DNA of 64,000 nucleotides from CAJXZP01 sp963974475. GTDB lineage: Bacteria > Bacteroidota > Bacteroidia > Flavobacteriales_G > Salibacteraceae. A program made the translations under genes and the position numbers. Positions within the stretch are counted from its first letter, which is position 1. Every line of letters begins with the position of its first letter. Location: contig CAXBCR010000012.1 in NCBI GenBank assembly GCA_963974475.1, forward strand, positions 21,610 through 85,609. Reading direction: 5' to 3'. Shown here piece by piece: positions 17,548 through 27,771 of this stretch. The notes beneath the pieces were generated by a model. It searched no databases and was not told the DNA's origin. It saw only the letters and a list, made by a program, of their open reading frames with translations.

Positions 17548-18372
17548 ATGCGCAAACTGCTTGAAGTATTACAGAGGTATTATTTATTTTTCCTATTCCT
17601 ACTATTGGAGTTGGTCGGTTTCTTGATGCTTGTAAATTTCAATACGTACCACCAAATCTCTTATTTGAGTTGGATGAATGAGTACACAGGTGCCATAAAT
17701 GAAAAATATAGTAACGCCACCGATTATTTGAATTTAGAAGACAAACTCATCACATTATCCGATGAGAATGCAAGACTTCACATGCAGTTGGAACAATCGT
17801 ACTTGCGTAGCGATAATAGGTTTAATCCCTTTATTGACACCACTTACGACCAAACGTATGTTTATAGAACTGCAAAAATCATTAACAACGAAATATCCAA
17901 ACAAGACAACTTTTTGATGTTGGATAAAGGTGCTCTTTCCGGAATTAAAATTGGAATGGGAGTCATTAACTCAACTGGTGTAATTGGGGTGGTTACCGAT
18001 GTTTCTAAACATTATGCGGTGGTTATGTCGGTATTAAATTCTAGGTTTCAATTGGGTGTAAGATTACAAAAAACCAATTATTTTGGAATTCTAGATTGGG
18101 ATGGAACAGACCCGAACTATGCCATACTAAATAACATTCAACACTTTGTAGAAGTAAGTAAAGGCGATACCATTCAAACCTTGGGTGCCTCAGGTATTTT
18201 TCCGGAAGGAATCACGGTTGGCACAGTAGATTCTGTTTCTGCGCTAGAAGAATCTAACTCTTGGCGCATAAAAACACGGTTAACCGCAAAAATTCAACAA
18301 GCCAAATACGTGTATGTTTTGGAAAACATTTTTGAGGAAGAAGTAGAAATTTTAGAGGAGGCGAAAGAATGA
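17548..18372 (+). CDS. mreC: Rod-shape-determining protein MreC
   Basis: 274 residues. One N-terminal membrane segment (about 11-31), a coiled coil (about 45-85, LEDKLITLSDENARLHMQLEQ) and the periplasmic beta-barrel MreC domain (AKIINNEISKQDNFLMLDKGALSGIKIGMGV ... TLGASGIFPEGITVGTV). It links MreB to PBP2/RodA and activates the elongasome. Its stop overlaps the mreD start by 4 bp. Confidence 0.95.
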   Translation: MRKLLEVLQRYYLFFLFLLLELVGFLMLVNFNTYHQISYLSWMNEYTGAINEKYSNATDYLNLEDKLITLSDENARLHMQLEQSYLRSDNRFNPFIDTTYDQTYVYRTAKIINNEISKQDNFLMLDKGALSGIKIGMGVINSTGVIGVVTDVSKHYAVVMSVLNSRFQLGVRLQKTNYFGILDWDGTDPNYAILNNIQHFVEVSKGDTIQTLGASGIFPEGITVGTVDSVSALEESNSWRIKTRLTAKIQQAKYVYVLENIFEEEVEILEEAKE

Positions 18373-18884
18373 CAGGGGTAATTCTACGAAACATTTCACG
18401 TTGGGTATTATTGCTAGCTATTCAGGTATTGATACTCAATAATATTTATCTAGGCGGTGTCTTTAATCCGTATATTTACGTGCTTATAGTGCTTAGTTTA
18501 CCCATCGAAACCTCTGCTTTGGTGGTGTTACTAGTCGGTTTTTTTACTGGTTTTACACTTGATTTATTTACCCATACCATGGGGTTACACACCATGGCAT
18601 TTACCCTAGTAGGTTTTTTACGCCCGTCCATTTTATCGCTTATTGCTCCACGCGATGGGTACGAGTTTGGTACGAATGCGAATGTACGCGATATGGGATG
18701 GAGCCAATATTCTATCTACGCCTTATTACTCCTATTTCCACATCATTTAATGCTATTTGCACTGGAAGGATTTTCAACCGGTTTATTCTGGTTGGCGGTG
18801 CAAAAAACGATTCTCAATACCATTTTGACTTTTGCCATGATACTTTTGGCGCAGTCGTTTGCCCCACAAAAGGAGAAGGTATAA
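18369..18884 (+). CDS. mreD: Rod-shape-determining protein MreD
   Basis: 171-residue integral membrane protein with about five hydrophobic helices, no strong residue motifs (usual for MreD), and correct length. Identification rests on hydrophobicity and position: 4 bp overlap with mreC, and its stop directly abuts the mrdA start (TAAATG). It is thought to help position the elongation complex. Confidence 0.9.
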   Translation: MTGVILRNISRWVLLLAIQVLILNNIYLGGVFNPYIYVLIVLSLPIETSALVVLLVGFFTGFTLDLFTHTMGLHTMAFTLVGFLRPSILSLIAPRDGYEFGTNANVRDMGWSQYSIYALLLLFPHHLMLFALEGFSTGLFWLAVQKTILNTILTFAMILLAQSFAPQKEKV

Positions 18885-20723
18885 ATGGATAAGTTTGAAA
18901 ACCGAAAATTTGTGGTCATTGCCATCATGATTCTGATTGGCATCATTTTCTTAGGTCGACTTTTCTATATCCAAGTAATTGATGAATCGTATAAACACTC
19001 AGCCGAAAATCAGGCCCTTGTTAGACAAACGCTATACCCATCGAGAGGGGTAATTTACGACCGACATGGGCAAGTAATTGTGTATAACCAAGCGTCCTAC
19101 GATTTAATGGTTATTCCTAAAATGGTGAAAACGAATTTTGATACGCTAAAATTCTGTAAAATTTTGACTATCACCAAGGATGATTTTATTGCAAAAATGG
19201 CGAAATGTAGAAAATATTCGCGCTACCGTGCTTCTATTTTTGAAAAGCAAATCACTGACAATAACTGGATAAGTATCTCGGAAAAATTATTTCAATTCCC
19301 GGGATTTTTTGGTCAAAAACGGACCCTTCGAAAATATGCAAAACCCGTAGCAGCACAAGTTCTCGGTTTTATTGGCGAAGCAAGTAGAGAAAATATTGAT
19401 GCAGATTCTTTTTACCGACCTGGAGATTATTTGGGTATAAGCGGACTAGAAACCATTTACGAAAAAGAATTGCGTGGAAAACGAGGTGTTAAAGTATTGA
19501 TTCGAGATGTGCACAACCGTATTAAAGGCAGTTATGATGATGGTAAGTTAGATACGATTCCGCAAGCCGGAGAAGATTTATTATCGACCCTTGATTTAAC
19601 ACTTCAAGAATATGGTGAAAAACTGATGGTCAACAAACGGGGAAGTATTGTGGCTATTGAACCCGCTACTGGTGAGATTTTAGCCATGGTTTCGGCTCCT
19701 AGTTATGACCCAAACTTATTGGTAGGTCGCGCCCGAAGTGACAATTACAGCATGCTCGTGGCTAACGATTCTTTAAACCCATTATTTAACCGAGCAGTAA
19801 ATGCAACTTACCGACCCGGTTCAATTTTTAAGCTTGTAGAAAGTTTAATTGGTTTGCAAACGAAAGTGATTACCGTAAACACCCGCATAAAATGTAATCG
19901 AGCCATCATTAATTGCCACGGGGCGCATACCAACGATGATTTATTTGGGGCTATTCAGCATTCGTGCAACCCTTATTTTCGAGATGTGTACAGGCGACTT
20001 ATTCAGGGTGGGGCTTTCCAAAACATTTATGAAGATTCTCGTTTTGGTTTAAAGGTATGGCGTGATTATGTTGTTAGCTTTGGTCTTGGAACTCGTTTAC
20101 AAACCGACCTGTCAGGTGTGGGTATGGGGTTTGTACCGGATGTAGCCTTTTACGATAAGTGGTATGGCGAAAAACGCTGGGCATTTAGCACCATTTACTC
20201 TAACAGTATTGGTGAAGGTGAAATGGGTGTTACGCCATTGCAAATGGCCAATCTAGCCGCTATTTTGGCCAATAGAGGTTATTATTATACTCCGCATTTT
20301 ATTAAATCTATTGGAGACAAAGGCCCGCGCGAAGAATACTTACACAAAAACTATACGAAGATTGATAGTAGCTATTTTTATGTCGTTATTGATGCTTTGG
20401 CCGCTGTAGTAAACGAGCAAGGTGGAACAGCTAGAAGAGCTCGGATAGACAGTATTATTGTGTGTGGTAAAACAGGTACAGTCCAAAACCCCACCACTCC
20501 TGATCATTCTGTTTTTATGGCATTTGCACCCAAAGACAACCCCAAAATTGCCATTGCCGTTTATGTGGAGGAAGCAGGATTTGGCGGTACTTGGGCCGCC
20601 CCAATTTCCAGTTTGATGATTGAAAAATACCTGACCGGAAAAATTAAAAAGCCCAAAAAAGAGCAACGCATTTTGGATGCCGATTTTTTAATTCCAGTAA
20701 TCAAGAAGCATGAGTCGCATTAA
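18885..20723 (+). CDS. mrdA: Penicillin-binding protein 2 (class B transpeptidase)
   Basis: 612 residues. Membrane anchor about 8-28, pedestal/dimerisation domain (QTLYPSRGVIYDRHGQVI, GISGLETIYEKELRG), and transpeptidase domain with all three motifs: SxxK as SIFK near residue 312 (YRPGSIFK), SxN as SCN near 359 (QHSCNPYF) and KTG near 527 (CGKTGTVQN). It cross-links lateral wall peptidoglycan with RodA and is the target of beta-lactams such as mecillinam. It overlaps rodA by 14 bp. Confidence 0.96.
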   Translation: MDKFENRKFVVIAIMILIGIIFLGRLFYIQVIDESYKHSAENQALVRQTLYPSRGVIYDRHGQVIVYNQASYDLMVIPKMVKTNFDTLKFCKILTITKDDFIAKMAKCRKYSRYRASIFEKQITDNNWISISEKLFQFPGFFGQKRTLRKYAKPVAAQVLGFIGEASRENIDADSFYRPGDYLGISGLETIYEKELRGKRGVKVLIRDVHNRIKGSYDDGKLDTIPQAGEDLLSTLDLTLQEYGEKLMVNKRGSIVAIEPATGEILAMVSAPSYDPNLLVGRARSDNYSMLVANDSLNPLFNRAVNATYRPGSIFKLVESLIGLQTKVITVNTRIKCNRAIINCHGAHTNDDLFGAIQHSCNPYFRDVYRRLIQGGAFQNIYEDSRFGLKVWRDYVVSFGLGTRLQTDLSGVGMGFVPDVAFYDKWYGEKRWAFSTIYSNSIGEGEMGVTPLQMANLAAILANRGYYYTPHFIKSIGDKGPREEYLHKNYTKIDSSYFYVVIDALAAVVNEQGGTARRARIDSIIVCGKTGTVQNPTTPDHSVFMAFAPKDNPKIAIAVYVEEAGFGGTWAAPISSLMIEKYLTGKIKKPKKEQRILDADFLIPVIKKHESH

Positions 20724-22023
20724 AAAAAGCATATTTACCAATGTAGATTGGATGCTCGTGGGGTTATACTTCATGTTGGTGATGATGGGGTGGCTAAATA
20801 TTTACGCTACATTGTATAACGAAGATCACACCAATATTTTTGACTTCACCCAAAGCTATGGCAAACAGCTGATGTGGATTGGTTTATCTGTTGTGGTGGG
20901 GTTAGTCATTCTCATCTTTGATTCACGATTATTTGAAACATTCGCCTATTTTTTCTATGCCATCGGTATCTTTTTATTGGTAGCCGTTCTGGTGGGAGGA
21001 ACCGAAATAAAAGGTGCTCGTTCTTGGTTTGCCATTGGCGGAATTAGCTTTCAACCCTCCGAAACTGCCAAATTTGTAACCGCATTGGCAGTAGCCTATT
21101 ATCTTAGTCGACCTGGGATTAAAATTGGGAATTTTAAATCCAAATTAATCATGCTTGTAATGATTGCTTTACCGGGTTTGCTCATTGCTATTCAACCCGA
21201 TCCGGGTTCTACATTAGTGTATCTCGCCTTTATTTTTGTACTGTATCGGGAGGGGATGTCGGGCAACATTATGATCATTGGGTTAATTATGGTTATGCTG
21301 TTTATTGTAACCTTATTTGCCAAAGAAACCTCCATAATGCTTCCCTTCATCCATAAGGAAATGCCGGGAGAATATGTACTCATTTCCTTTTTAGGTTTAA
21401 TCTCTCTTGGGCTATTTCTATTGCTTCAAAAAATGAGCAAAAGCGCATGGAAAGTAGTTCTTATAGGTTTTGTAATTAGCGCAGGAACGGTTTTTAGTGT
21501 GGATTATGTATTTGACCATATTTTCAAAGACCGCCATAGAAACAGAGTAAACGAATTGGTAGGAATTATTTCCGACCCGCGTGGCACGGGCTACAATCAG
21601 CATCAATCTAAAATTGCCATTGGATCTGGTGGATTTTGGGGAAAAGGCTATTTGGAAGGAACGCAAACCAAATACGATTTTGTTCCCGAACAAAGCACTG
21701 ATTTCATCTTCTGTACCGTTGGCGAAGAATGGGGTTTTGTAGGTAGCTTTTTTGTGATTGTTATGTTCCTAACGCTCATTGGCCGACTCATTTTCATAGC
21801 GGAAAGACAACGCTCCAAATTTGCCCGAATTTACGGCTACTCAGTGGGCTCTATTCTATTTGTCCACTTCATGATCAATATCGGAATGACTATTGGCCTT
21901 GCTCCCGTAATTGGAATCCCACTCCCATTTTTTAGCTATGGTGGAACCTCCCTACTCTCTTTCACTATTCTACTTTTTACGTTTATTAAGTTAGATTCCG
22001 ATAGAAAACACGTGCTAGGTTAA
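20710..22023 (+). CDS. rodA: Peptidoglycan glycosyltransferase RodA (SEDS)
   Basis: 437-residue multispanning SEDS polymerase, about ten membrane helices. Family motifs: GARSWFAIGGISFQPSETAKF (around 100-120), ALPGLLIAIQPDPGSTLVYL, the extracellular EQSTDFIFCTVGEEWGF, and the C-terminal PVIGIPLPFFSYGGTSLL. It polymerises glycan from lipid II with PBP2. The start is inside the last codons of mrdA (14 bp overlap). Last gene of the mre operon; a hairpin terminator stands at 22121-22152. Confidence 0.96.
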   Translation: MSRIKKSIFTNVDWMLVGLYFMLVMMGWLNIYATLYNEDHTNIFDFTQSYGKQLMWIGLSVVVGLVILIFDSRLFETFAYFFYAIGIFLLVAVLVGGTEIKGARSWFAIGGISFQPSETAKFVTALAVAYYLSRPGIKIGNFKSKLIMLVMIALPGLLIAIQPDPGSTLVYLAFIFVLYREGMSGNIMIIGLIMVMLFIVTLFAKETSIMLPFIHKEMPGEYVLISFLGLISLGLFLLLQKMSKSAWKVVLIGFVISAGTVFSVDYVFDHIFKDRHRNRVNELVGIISDPRGTGYNQHQSKIAIGSGGFWGKGYLEGTQTKYDFVPEQSTDFIFCTVGEEWGFVGSFFVIVMFLTLIGRLIFIAERQRSKFARIYGYSVGSILFVHFMINIGMTIGLAPVIGIPLPFFSYGGTSLLSFTILLFTFIKLDSDRKHVLG

Positions 22024-22120
22024 TCGTTGCGTTAGCGACAGCCATAAGAGTATTTTTACGACCCTTTCCATTAGTAAAAAAGATAAAGTGGGTACCGTTT
22101 TCCAAAGGTAAAGCCAAAAA

Positions 22121-22152
22121 AAATGCCGACTAATTGAAATTAATCGGCATTT
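22121..22152. terminator. Bidirectional terminator between rodA and pepA
   Basis: 15 bp arms AAATGCCGACTAATT and AATTAATCGGCATTT with one mismatch and a 2-base apex. On the minus strand (pepA) it is followed by a long T-run, so it is strong there; on the plus strand the T-run is weaker. Confidence 0.85.
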
Positions 22153-22171
22153 GAAATAGTTTTATTCGTGC

Positions 22172-23593
22172 TTATTTACACATATTCTTAGCAAAATCGT
22201 AAACCAATCTTACTCCAGTGCCTGTTCCCCCTTGGGCTTTATATGGTTCTGGTTTATCCAAAAATGCTGGACCTGCAATGTCTAAATGAATCCAAGGGTA
22301 ATCGGTGAAATGTTTCAAAAACATACCCGCTGTAATTACGCCTCCAACCGGGCCTCCAAGATTGGTCATATCTGCAATACTTGAATCCAATTGAGTTCTA
22401 TACTCACTCCACATTGGTAATTCCAAAATACGTTCGTACACCCTTTCTCCACTTGCTTTTAATGCATTTTTTAAATCCTCATTAGCGGTAGCTACAGAAG
22501 CTATACCATGAGAACCAGTTATTGCATGTGCAGCACCAGTTAAAGTAGCCATATCAATACACAACATTGGGTCAAATTGCTTGGCATACACCAATGCATC
22601 CGACAAAATTAAACGTCCTTCGGCATCTGTATTTTTCACTTCTACGGTGGTGCCATCGCTAATAGTGATTACATCATCCGCAACTAAAGCATTTTTACCA
22701 ATACGGTTATCGGTGCTTGGCACTAAGGCAATGGTGTAAACCGGAAGTTTGTTTAACGCAATGGCGTAAATAGCGCCCGAAACACCAGCACTTCCACCCA
22801 TATCAGATTTCATGTCGCTCATGTGTGCTCCTGGTTTAATATTGTAACCACCAGTATCGTAAACCACTCCTTTACCCACTAAAACCAGCGGTTTTTCGTT
22901 CACCGCATTTTCTGGTTTGTAAGTCATAATCGTAAAAGTGGGATCATCAATACTTCCTAAATTCACCCCTAACAGACCTCCCATTTTATGGTCTTCAATT
23001 TCTTTTTTGCTCAAAACTTGCGTTTCGAAACCACCAATTTTACCAATCTCTACGAAACGTTTTGCTAGCTCTACCGCATTTAAAGTAATCACCGGTTCGT
23101 TAACAATATCTCTAGAAAAACAAGTAGCCTGAATCACATTTTCCAATTCGGTTAATGCTTCTTGATCCAACCCTACTACTTCCACTAATTCCAGCGCGTT
23201 CTTCTTTTCTTTATCTGTTTTAAATAAAAGGTATTGGTAGTTCTCCAAACTCATTCCCTCCAAAAAGGCCAATACATTTTCTTCCGAAATACTTTTATCT
23301 GCCACTACCGATACTGAATTCAGCTTCTCCGCATTTACCGCTTTAGTAATTGAACTACCCAAAACACGGTAATCTTGTAATGTTTGGTTTGCTGTGTCTG
23401 CTTTTTTATTTCCAAAAACAGCATACACTAAACTACTTCCAACCGATGAAAAGGCAAAACTATTCTCGTCTGCTTTGATTTTTTCGCTCAGGTAAGGCGA
23501 ATCAATATTAGCCAGTTGCTTTAAATCGGAACTAGCGGTAGATAGTATGATTATATTGGATGATGGCGCTTTTGACGCGTGTAATTTTAACAT
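22172..23593 (-). CDS. pepA: Leucyl aminopeptidase (M17 family)
   Basis: 473-residue cytoplasmic metallo-aminopeptidase that trims N-terminal residues from peptides. The C-terminal catalytic domain has the M17 signature NTDAEGRLILSDAL and the metal-binding GKGVVYDTGGYNIKPGAHMSDMKSD stretch (GKGVxxDxGG, normally DTGG here). The Lys and Asp ligands are visible. The N-terminal ~160 residues are the variable macro-like domain. It stands alone on the minus strand with a terminator at 22121-22152. Confidence 0.94.
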   Translation of the reverse strand: MLKLHASKAPSSNIIILSTASSDLKQLANIDSPYLSEKIKADENSFAFSSVGSSLVYAVFGNKKADTANQTLQDYRVLGSSITKAVNAEKLNSVSVVADKSISEENVLAFLEGMSLENYQYLLFKTDKEKKNALELVEVVGLDQEALTELENVIQATCFSRDIVNEPVITLNAVELAKRFVEIGKIGGFETQVLSKKEIEDHKMGGLLGVNLGSIDDPTFTIMTYKPENAVNEKPLVLVGKGVVYDTGGYNIKPGAHMSDMKSDMGGSAGVSGAIYAIALNKLPVYTIALVPSTDNRIGKNALVADDVITISDGTTVEVKNTDAEGRLILSDALVYAKQFDPMLCIDMATLTGAAHAITGSHGIASVATANEDLKNALKASGERVYERILELPMWSEYRTQLDSSIADMTNLGGPVGGVITAGMFLKHFTDYPWIHLDIAGPAFLDKPEPYKAQGGTGTGVRLVYDFAKNMCK

Positions 23594-23800
23594 GATTTTA
23601 GTTTTTATTGGGCCTAATTTCAGCCGCTACAAAATTGGGCTTTTTATGATGAAAAGCAAGGTCAACGTTCGTAAATTAACGAATTCAAAACTTCCTCTTC
23701 TTTGGATGCGTGAGAATTAATAAAAAAGACCGAATCATTGGTCAGCTTTACACAAAATCCAATGATTTAAATCTTCAATTTGCAAAACTACAAAAGAACA

Positions 23801-23846
23801 AAGCTTTAACAAATCCCTCAGTCTCTAACTTGTGGGTGACGACAAA
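23801..23846. repeat. Partial copy (3' half) of the ~100 bp dispersed repeat
   Basis: AAGCTTTAACAAATCCCTCA followed by GTCTCTAACTTGTGGG matches the right half of the repeats at 27495-27593, 27772-27882 and 29202-29330. The left half, including the TCGGCTCCGCTCACCGCAG block, is absent. It lies in the 266 bp gap between pepA and the big T9SS gene, which otherwise shows nothing I can name. Confidence 0.7.
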
Positions 23847-23859
23847 TTCAAGTGCCTTT

Positions 23860-26800
23860 TTATAACTTACTCACCTGATACACATACTCATCTCCGTTTA
23901 TTTCAACTTTTACAAAATAGACGCCTGTGGCTAGTTTGGATAGGTCTACTTGCGTGGTCCATGGGGTGGTGTTTTTGGTGATTTGTTTTTGGTGTACTGT
24001 TTTTCCGTTAAAGTCTACTACGCTAATCTTGGCTTTGGTAGCATTTACTTTTTGCAAATCAATGGTTACATAGTTGTCGGTGGGGTTGGGATACACGCTG
24101 ATGTCTGTGTTGATATGCACTTCGTTTACGCCTACATTGATATATGCAAAACAGGAAGAAGTGTCTACACAGTTATTTTGGGTGATTTCAACGGCATAGT
24201 TTCCGCTTTTGGTTACCGTCAACTTTCTGTTGGTGTCGCCCGTTATTGGGGTGTAATTGGAGCCACAATCTAGCCATTGGTACACCGCGTCTTTGTAATT
24301 GGCGGTTAAATCAAATCCTTGGCGCACTACCGATGTGTCTATATTCGTTAACTGTAATTTTAATGATAGTACAGAATCACAGCCGTTTACGGTGGTGAAT
24401 GTATGCGTAGCTGTAGTGTTGGTGGCAGTATATGTAACGCCATCTACCCAAGTAAAACTACTGCCACAAATTCTTTGATAATCGGTAATGGCATAGGTGC
24501 TTCCCATGGTTAAATCTAGGGTGACCACACTGTCGCATCCATTTACGGAAGTTAGGTATTGCGTAGCCGTATTATTACTCGTGGTGTACGTTACACCATC
24601 GGTCCAAGTGAAGTTATCGCATCCGGTTTGGGTATCTACTACACTATAAATGGGGTGGATTGTTAAATCTAATGTGACTATACTATCGCAACCTGCTCCA
24701 TTCACTAACGTATCGTAATACATGCCCGATGAATAGTAGCTTATTCCGGTATTTACCCACGCATAACTACCACAGGCAGTTACAGGTAGGGTGGTGTTGG
24801 AGCTATTGTTTAGGGTTAGATTTAGCGTAACTATACTATCGCAATTACTACTGTTGAGCAGCGTGTCTTTGGCCGTGAAATTAGACGTAGTATATGTCAC
24901 TCCATTTATCCAGGTGTATGAATCGCAAGCTTCCAGCGTATCGGTGGCAGTGGTGGTATATCCGAGGGTTAAATCCAAATAAATGGTACTATCACATCCT
25001 GCGGCATTGGTAAAGGTAAGCGATGCGGTGGTGTTGGAAGCAGTATAGGTTACGCCATCTATCCATGTGTATGAATCACAAGCGGTAACAACATCGGTAG
25101 CTTCGTCAGCAGTTTTAGTAAAGTTTAAAATGGTGATAGAATCGCATCCGTAAAACGAACCTCCAATCAAGGTGTCGTAGGCAAAATTGGTGGAATTGTA
25201 ATACGTTATTCCATTGGTCCATGTCACCGAATCACAGGCTATTACCGTGTCTATTCCGTAGGTGATTTGGTGAACGGTTAGGTTTAGCGTTACAATGCTA
25301 TCACATCCATTGGCACCCGTAAATTGTACCCACGGAGTGGTTGCGTTTGAGCTATAGATAAGTCCATTAATCCACGTGTATGCACCGCAAGAAACTACCG
25401 TATCTGTACTACTAGTAGGCAATTCAATGGTTAGGTTTAACTGAAGTATACTGTCGCATCCGGCACTATTTAGTACCGTATCTTTTGCCGTAGTATTATT
25501 ACTCGTATAGGTTACCCCATTTCTCCAAGTGTAACTGGAACATGCCGTTACGTAATCAATAGTTGGAAGAGTGTCTTGAATATACAATTGAAGATGAATC
25601 ACACTATCGCACCCAAGGGCATTGGTATTTGTTACCGATGCGGTGGTGTTGCTTTGAGTATAGGTTACATTGTCTATCCAAGTATAAGAACCGCAGGTAG
25701 AAACCACATCTATGGAGTCATATCTATTTATAGTTAAGTTTAAGCTAACTACCGAGTCGCATCCATTTGCTTGAGCCCCAGAATAGACAAAAGTTGCAGA
25801 AGTATTGGATTCTGTATAGGTAAAGCCGTCTATCCATGTTAATGAATCGCATTTCACGTAGGTATCGGTACTAAACGCACCGGGCAGTATGGTGAGATTT
25901 AAGGTCATCACACTATCGGAGCCTCTTGAACTAACCAAGGTATCGGTAATTATAATAGAGGTATCATACCTAACACCATTTGCCCATCTATATGAATTAC
26001 AGGCAGTCACCGTGTCAAACCCAATAGTAGCAGTGCCGTCACCAAGTTTAAAAAGAAATGATCCAGGTCCGTATAAGTTCTCTACTCCCGTACCAGGATC
26101 AAAATCTGTGGTTCCTAGGTATTTTCCAACTGAATAAATATTTTCAGCAGGATCAACATATAATCTTGAACCTAAAGCAAGACCAATAGTATCTGTCCAA
26201 ACAACATTACTGAGTGTATCCAGTTTTTTAATATGACTTTTAGCAAAACCATTGTTATATAATCCTATATAGTACAGATGATTATTGGTAAAGGATACAT
26301 CATTACCCACAGAAGCAGCATTGGAATCCGGGCTAAGGTTTAATACCCACTTAAATGAACCTGAGCCATTTAACTTCAATAAATAACTATCATTATAAGC
26401 TGCGGTTAAATTGTATGTACCTAATCCGGGGTTGAAATCAACGGTATCTGAAAAAAGACCTATGAGATAGATATTATTATGCGTGTCGGTGGTAACACCG
26501 ATAACCGATTCATCATTAATACCCCCAAAACTTTTCCCCCAAAGAAAATTCCCTGTTGAATCAAGTTTTTGTACAAACACATCATAGTTCCCGTTTGATA
26601 CTAGGTTGACAGTGCCTATTCCCGGATTAATGTCTAAGGTACCACTAAATATCCCGGAAGAAATTATATTTCCATCTTGGTCCAGGCCAATCTTACTATA
26701 CCAAATATTAAAATAACCATAAGTGTGTTTTACCCATTTGTAATTTCCATTAGAATCTAGTTTTTCAACGAAGGTACCCCCCGGCCCATTTAAAGTAACC

Positions 26801-27411
26801 ACCCCTACACCCGGGTCAAAATCATTGGTGCTTGTATATTCACCAATAGCGTAAATATTATTATTCGAGTCCAGTACTATATCTGTAATTCTGTTATCCC
26901 TTCCATGAATTTGTTTTGCCCAAATAAATCCCCCATTTTTATCCAGTTTTAAAATATACCCATTCCATGCACCTAATTGACCTGATGTGAGATTAAAAAC
27001 ACCAGTGCCTGGATTAAAATCCACGGTATAATAGAATTCTCCAGACAAATAAATATTCCCCTCTGAATCTAAACTTAATCTATTACAACCTTGCTTGTAT
27101 ATGCCTCCAATTGTTTTAACCCAAAGCAAATTCCCCGAATTATCAAATTTTTGAATATAAATATCATAGAGCCCGTTTGATGTTTTGCTGATTATTCCAG
27201 ATCCAGGATCAAAATCTACAGTACCTGAATATATTCCCGCGGTGTAGACATTAAATTCTTTATCCACCGCCACGCCACGAGGATAGATAGAATCGCTCTG
27301 ACTTAATGCCCATTGAAATGCAGGCCCTTGTTGCCCAAAAGCATTAGGTAACCACCCTAAAGTAGTGATTAGTACTAGGAAAACGAATTTAAGTTGGATG
27401 ACAGATTTCAT
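23860..27411 (-). CDS. Large T9SS-secreted protein with SBBP-like propeller and 11 Cys repeats
   Basis: 1183 residues. Signal peptide 1-26 (ends AFGQ). Residues about 30-460 hold SBBP-like beta-propeller units marked by repeated VDFNPGxGxxNL and KLDxxGNxxW. Residues about 465-1020 contain eleven ~47-residue repeats of the form CDSYTWxDGVTYTxSN...GCDSIVTLxLTI, with two Cys each; the first unit has lost its second Cys (RGSDSVM). The last ~85 residues (ISVYPNPTDNYVTIDL ... GVYFVKVEINGDEYVYQVSKL) are a T9SS type A sorting domain. Likely a surface adhesin or matrix protein; the role is not proven. It is a single-gene unit. Confidence 0.88.
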   Translation of the reverse strand: MKSVIQLKFVFLVLITTLGWLPNAFGQQGPAFQWALSQSDSIYPRGVAVDKEFNVYTAGIYSGTVDFDPGSGIISKTSNGLYDIYIQKFDNSGNLLWVKTIGGIYKQGCNRLSLDSEGNIYLSGEFYYTVDFNPGTGVFNLTSGQLGAWNGYILKLDKNGGFIWAKQIHGRDNRITDIVLDSNNNIYAIGEYTSTNDFDPGVGVVTLNGPGGTFVEKLDSNGNYKWVKHTYGYFNIWYSKIGLDQDGNIISSGIFSGTLDINPGIGTVNLVSNGNYDVFVQKLDSTGNFLWGKSFGGINDESVIGVTTDTHNNIYLIGLFSDTVDFNPGLGTYNLTAAYNDSYLLKLNGSGSFKWVLNLSPDSNAASVGNDVSFTNNHLYYIGLYNNGFAKSHIKKLDTLSNVVWTDTIGLALGSRLYVDPAENIYSVGKYLGTTDFDPGTGVENLYGPGSFLFKLGDGTATIGFDTVTACNSYRWANGVRYDTSIIITDTLVSSRGSDSVMTLNLTILPGAFSTDTYVKCDSLTWIDGFTYTESNTSATFVYSGAQANGCDSVVSLNLTINRYDSIDVVSTCGSYTWIDNVTYTQSNTTASVTNTNALGCDSVIHLQLYIQDTLPTIDYVTACSSYTWRNGVTYTSNNTTAKDTVLNSAGCDSILQLNLTIELPTSSTDTVVSCGAYTWINGLIYSSNATTPWVQFTGANGCDSIVTLNLTVHQITYGIDTVIACDSVTWTNGITYYNSTNFAYDTLIGGSFYGCDSITILNFTKTADEATDVVTACDSYTWIDGVTYTASNTTASLTFTNAAGCDSTIYLDLTLGYTTTATDTLEACDSYTWINGVTYTTSNFTAKDTLLNSSNCDSIVTLNLTLNNSSNTTLPVTACGSYAWVNTGISYYSSGMYYDTLVNGAGCDSIVTLDLTIHPIYSVVDTQTGCDNFTWTDGVTYTTSNNTATQYLTSVNGCDSVVTLDLTMGSTYAITDYQRICGSSFTWVDGVTYTATNTTATHTFTTVNGCDSVLSLKLQLTNIDTSVVRQGFDLTANYKDAVYQWLDCGSNYTPITGDTNRKLTVTKSGNYAVEITQNNCVDTSSCFAYINVGVNEVHINTDISVYPNPTDNYVTIDLQKVNATKAKISVVDFNGKTVHQKQITKNTTPWTTQVDLSKLATGVYFVKVEINGDEYVYQVSKL

Positions 27412-27494
27412 ACGGAAAAAATTAATTCAATAGGTAAAATAGCATTAATTATTTTGCGAATATAAGGAAGTTTTGGAGACTGTTAGTTTTGGGA

Positions 27495-27593
27495 TGTAAT
27501 CGGGCCTTCGAGTCGGTTCGGCTCCGCTCACCGCAGGCGATTCGTTAAAGCTTCACCGCTTTAACAAACCCCTCAACTTGTGATGGATTACAA
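27495..27593. repeat. Dispersed repeat copy 1
   Basis: Begins TGTAATCGGGCCTTCGAG, contains TTCGGCTCCGCTCACCGCAG, then an 8 bp stem GTTAAAGC (27544-27551) / GCTTTAAC (27558-27565) around TTCACC, and ends CTCAACTTGTGATGGATTAC. Same strand orientation as the other copies. Confidence 0.8.
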
Positions 27594-27771
27594 ATTATTG
27601 TTCGTTGAGTGAGTATTCGCTCATTGACACATGAATAAAACCAACATGCAAGTTGACATATTATAGTTTTTCAATCAGCTGTGCTGATTAGAAAAACTTT
27701 ATGGCAACTGGGTTAACAAAGACAAATGTTATTTACTAACCCCAAAGCTTGCCAACTGAATAACCTTCAAG
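27594..27771. other. Non-coding spacer between repeat copies
   Basis: Part of the 680 bp gene-free stretch 27412-28091. It holds degenerate tracts that share words with the repeats (for example ATGCAAGTTGACATATTATAG) and an imperfect hairpin around TTTTTCAATCAGC / GCTGATTAGAAAAA at about 27667-27696. I see no gene or RNA. Confidence 0.4.

Noticed and set aside
22024..22120. Small gene between rodA and the terminator
   Set aside because: No frame of useful length or start context; treated as trailing sequence.
24791..26137. Open frames on the plus strand inside the T9SS repeat gene (for example 24791-24982 and 25889-26137)
   Set aside because: They are antisense to a long coding gene with repeated codons; the open frames follow from the repeat pattern and encode no known motif.
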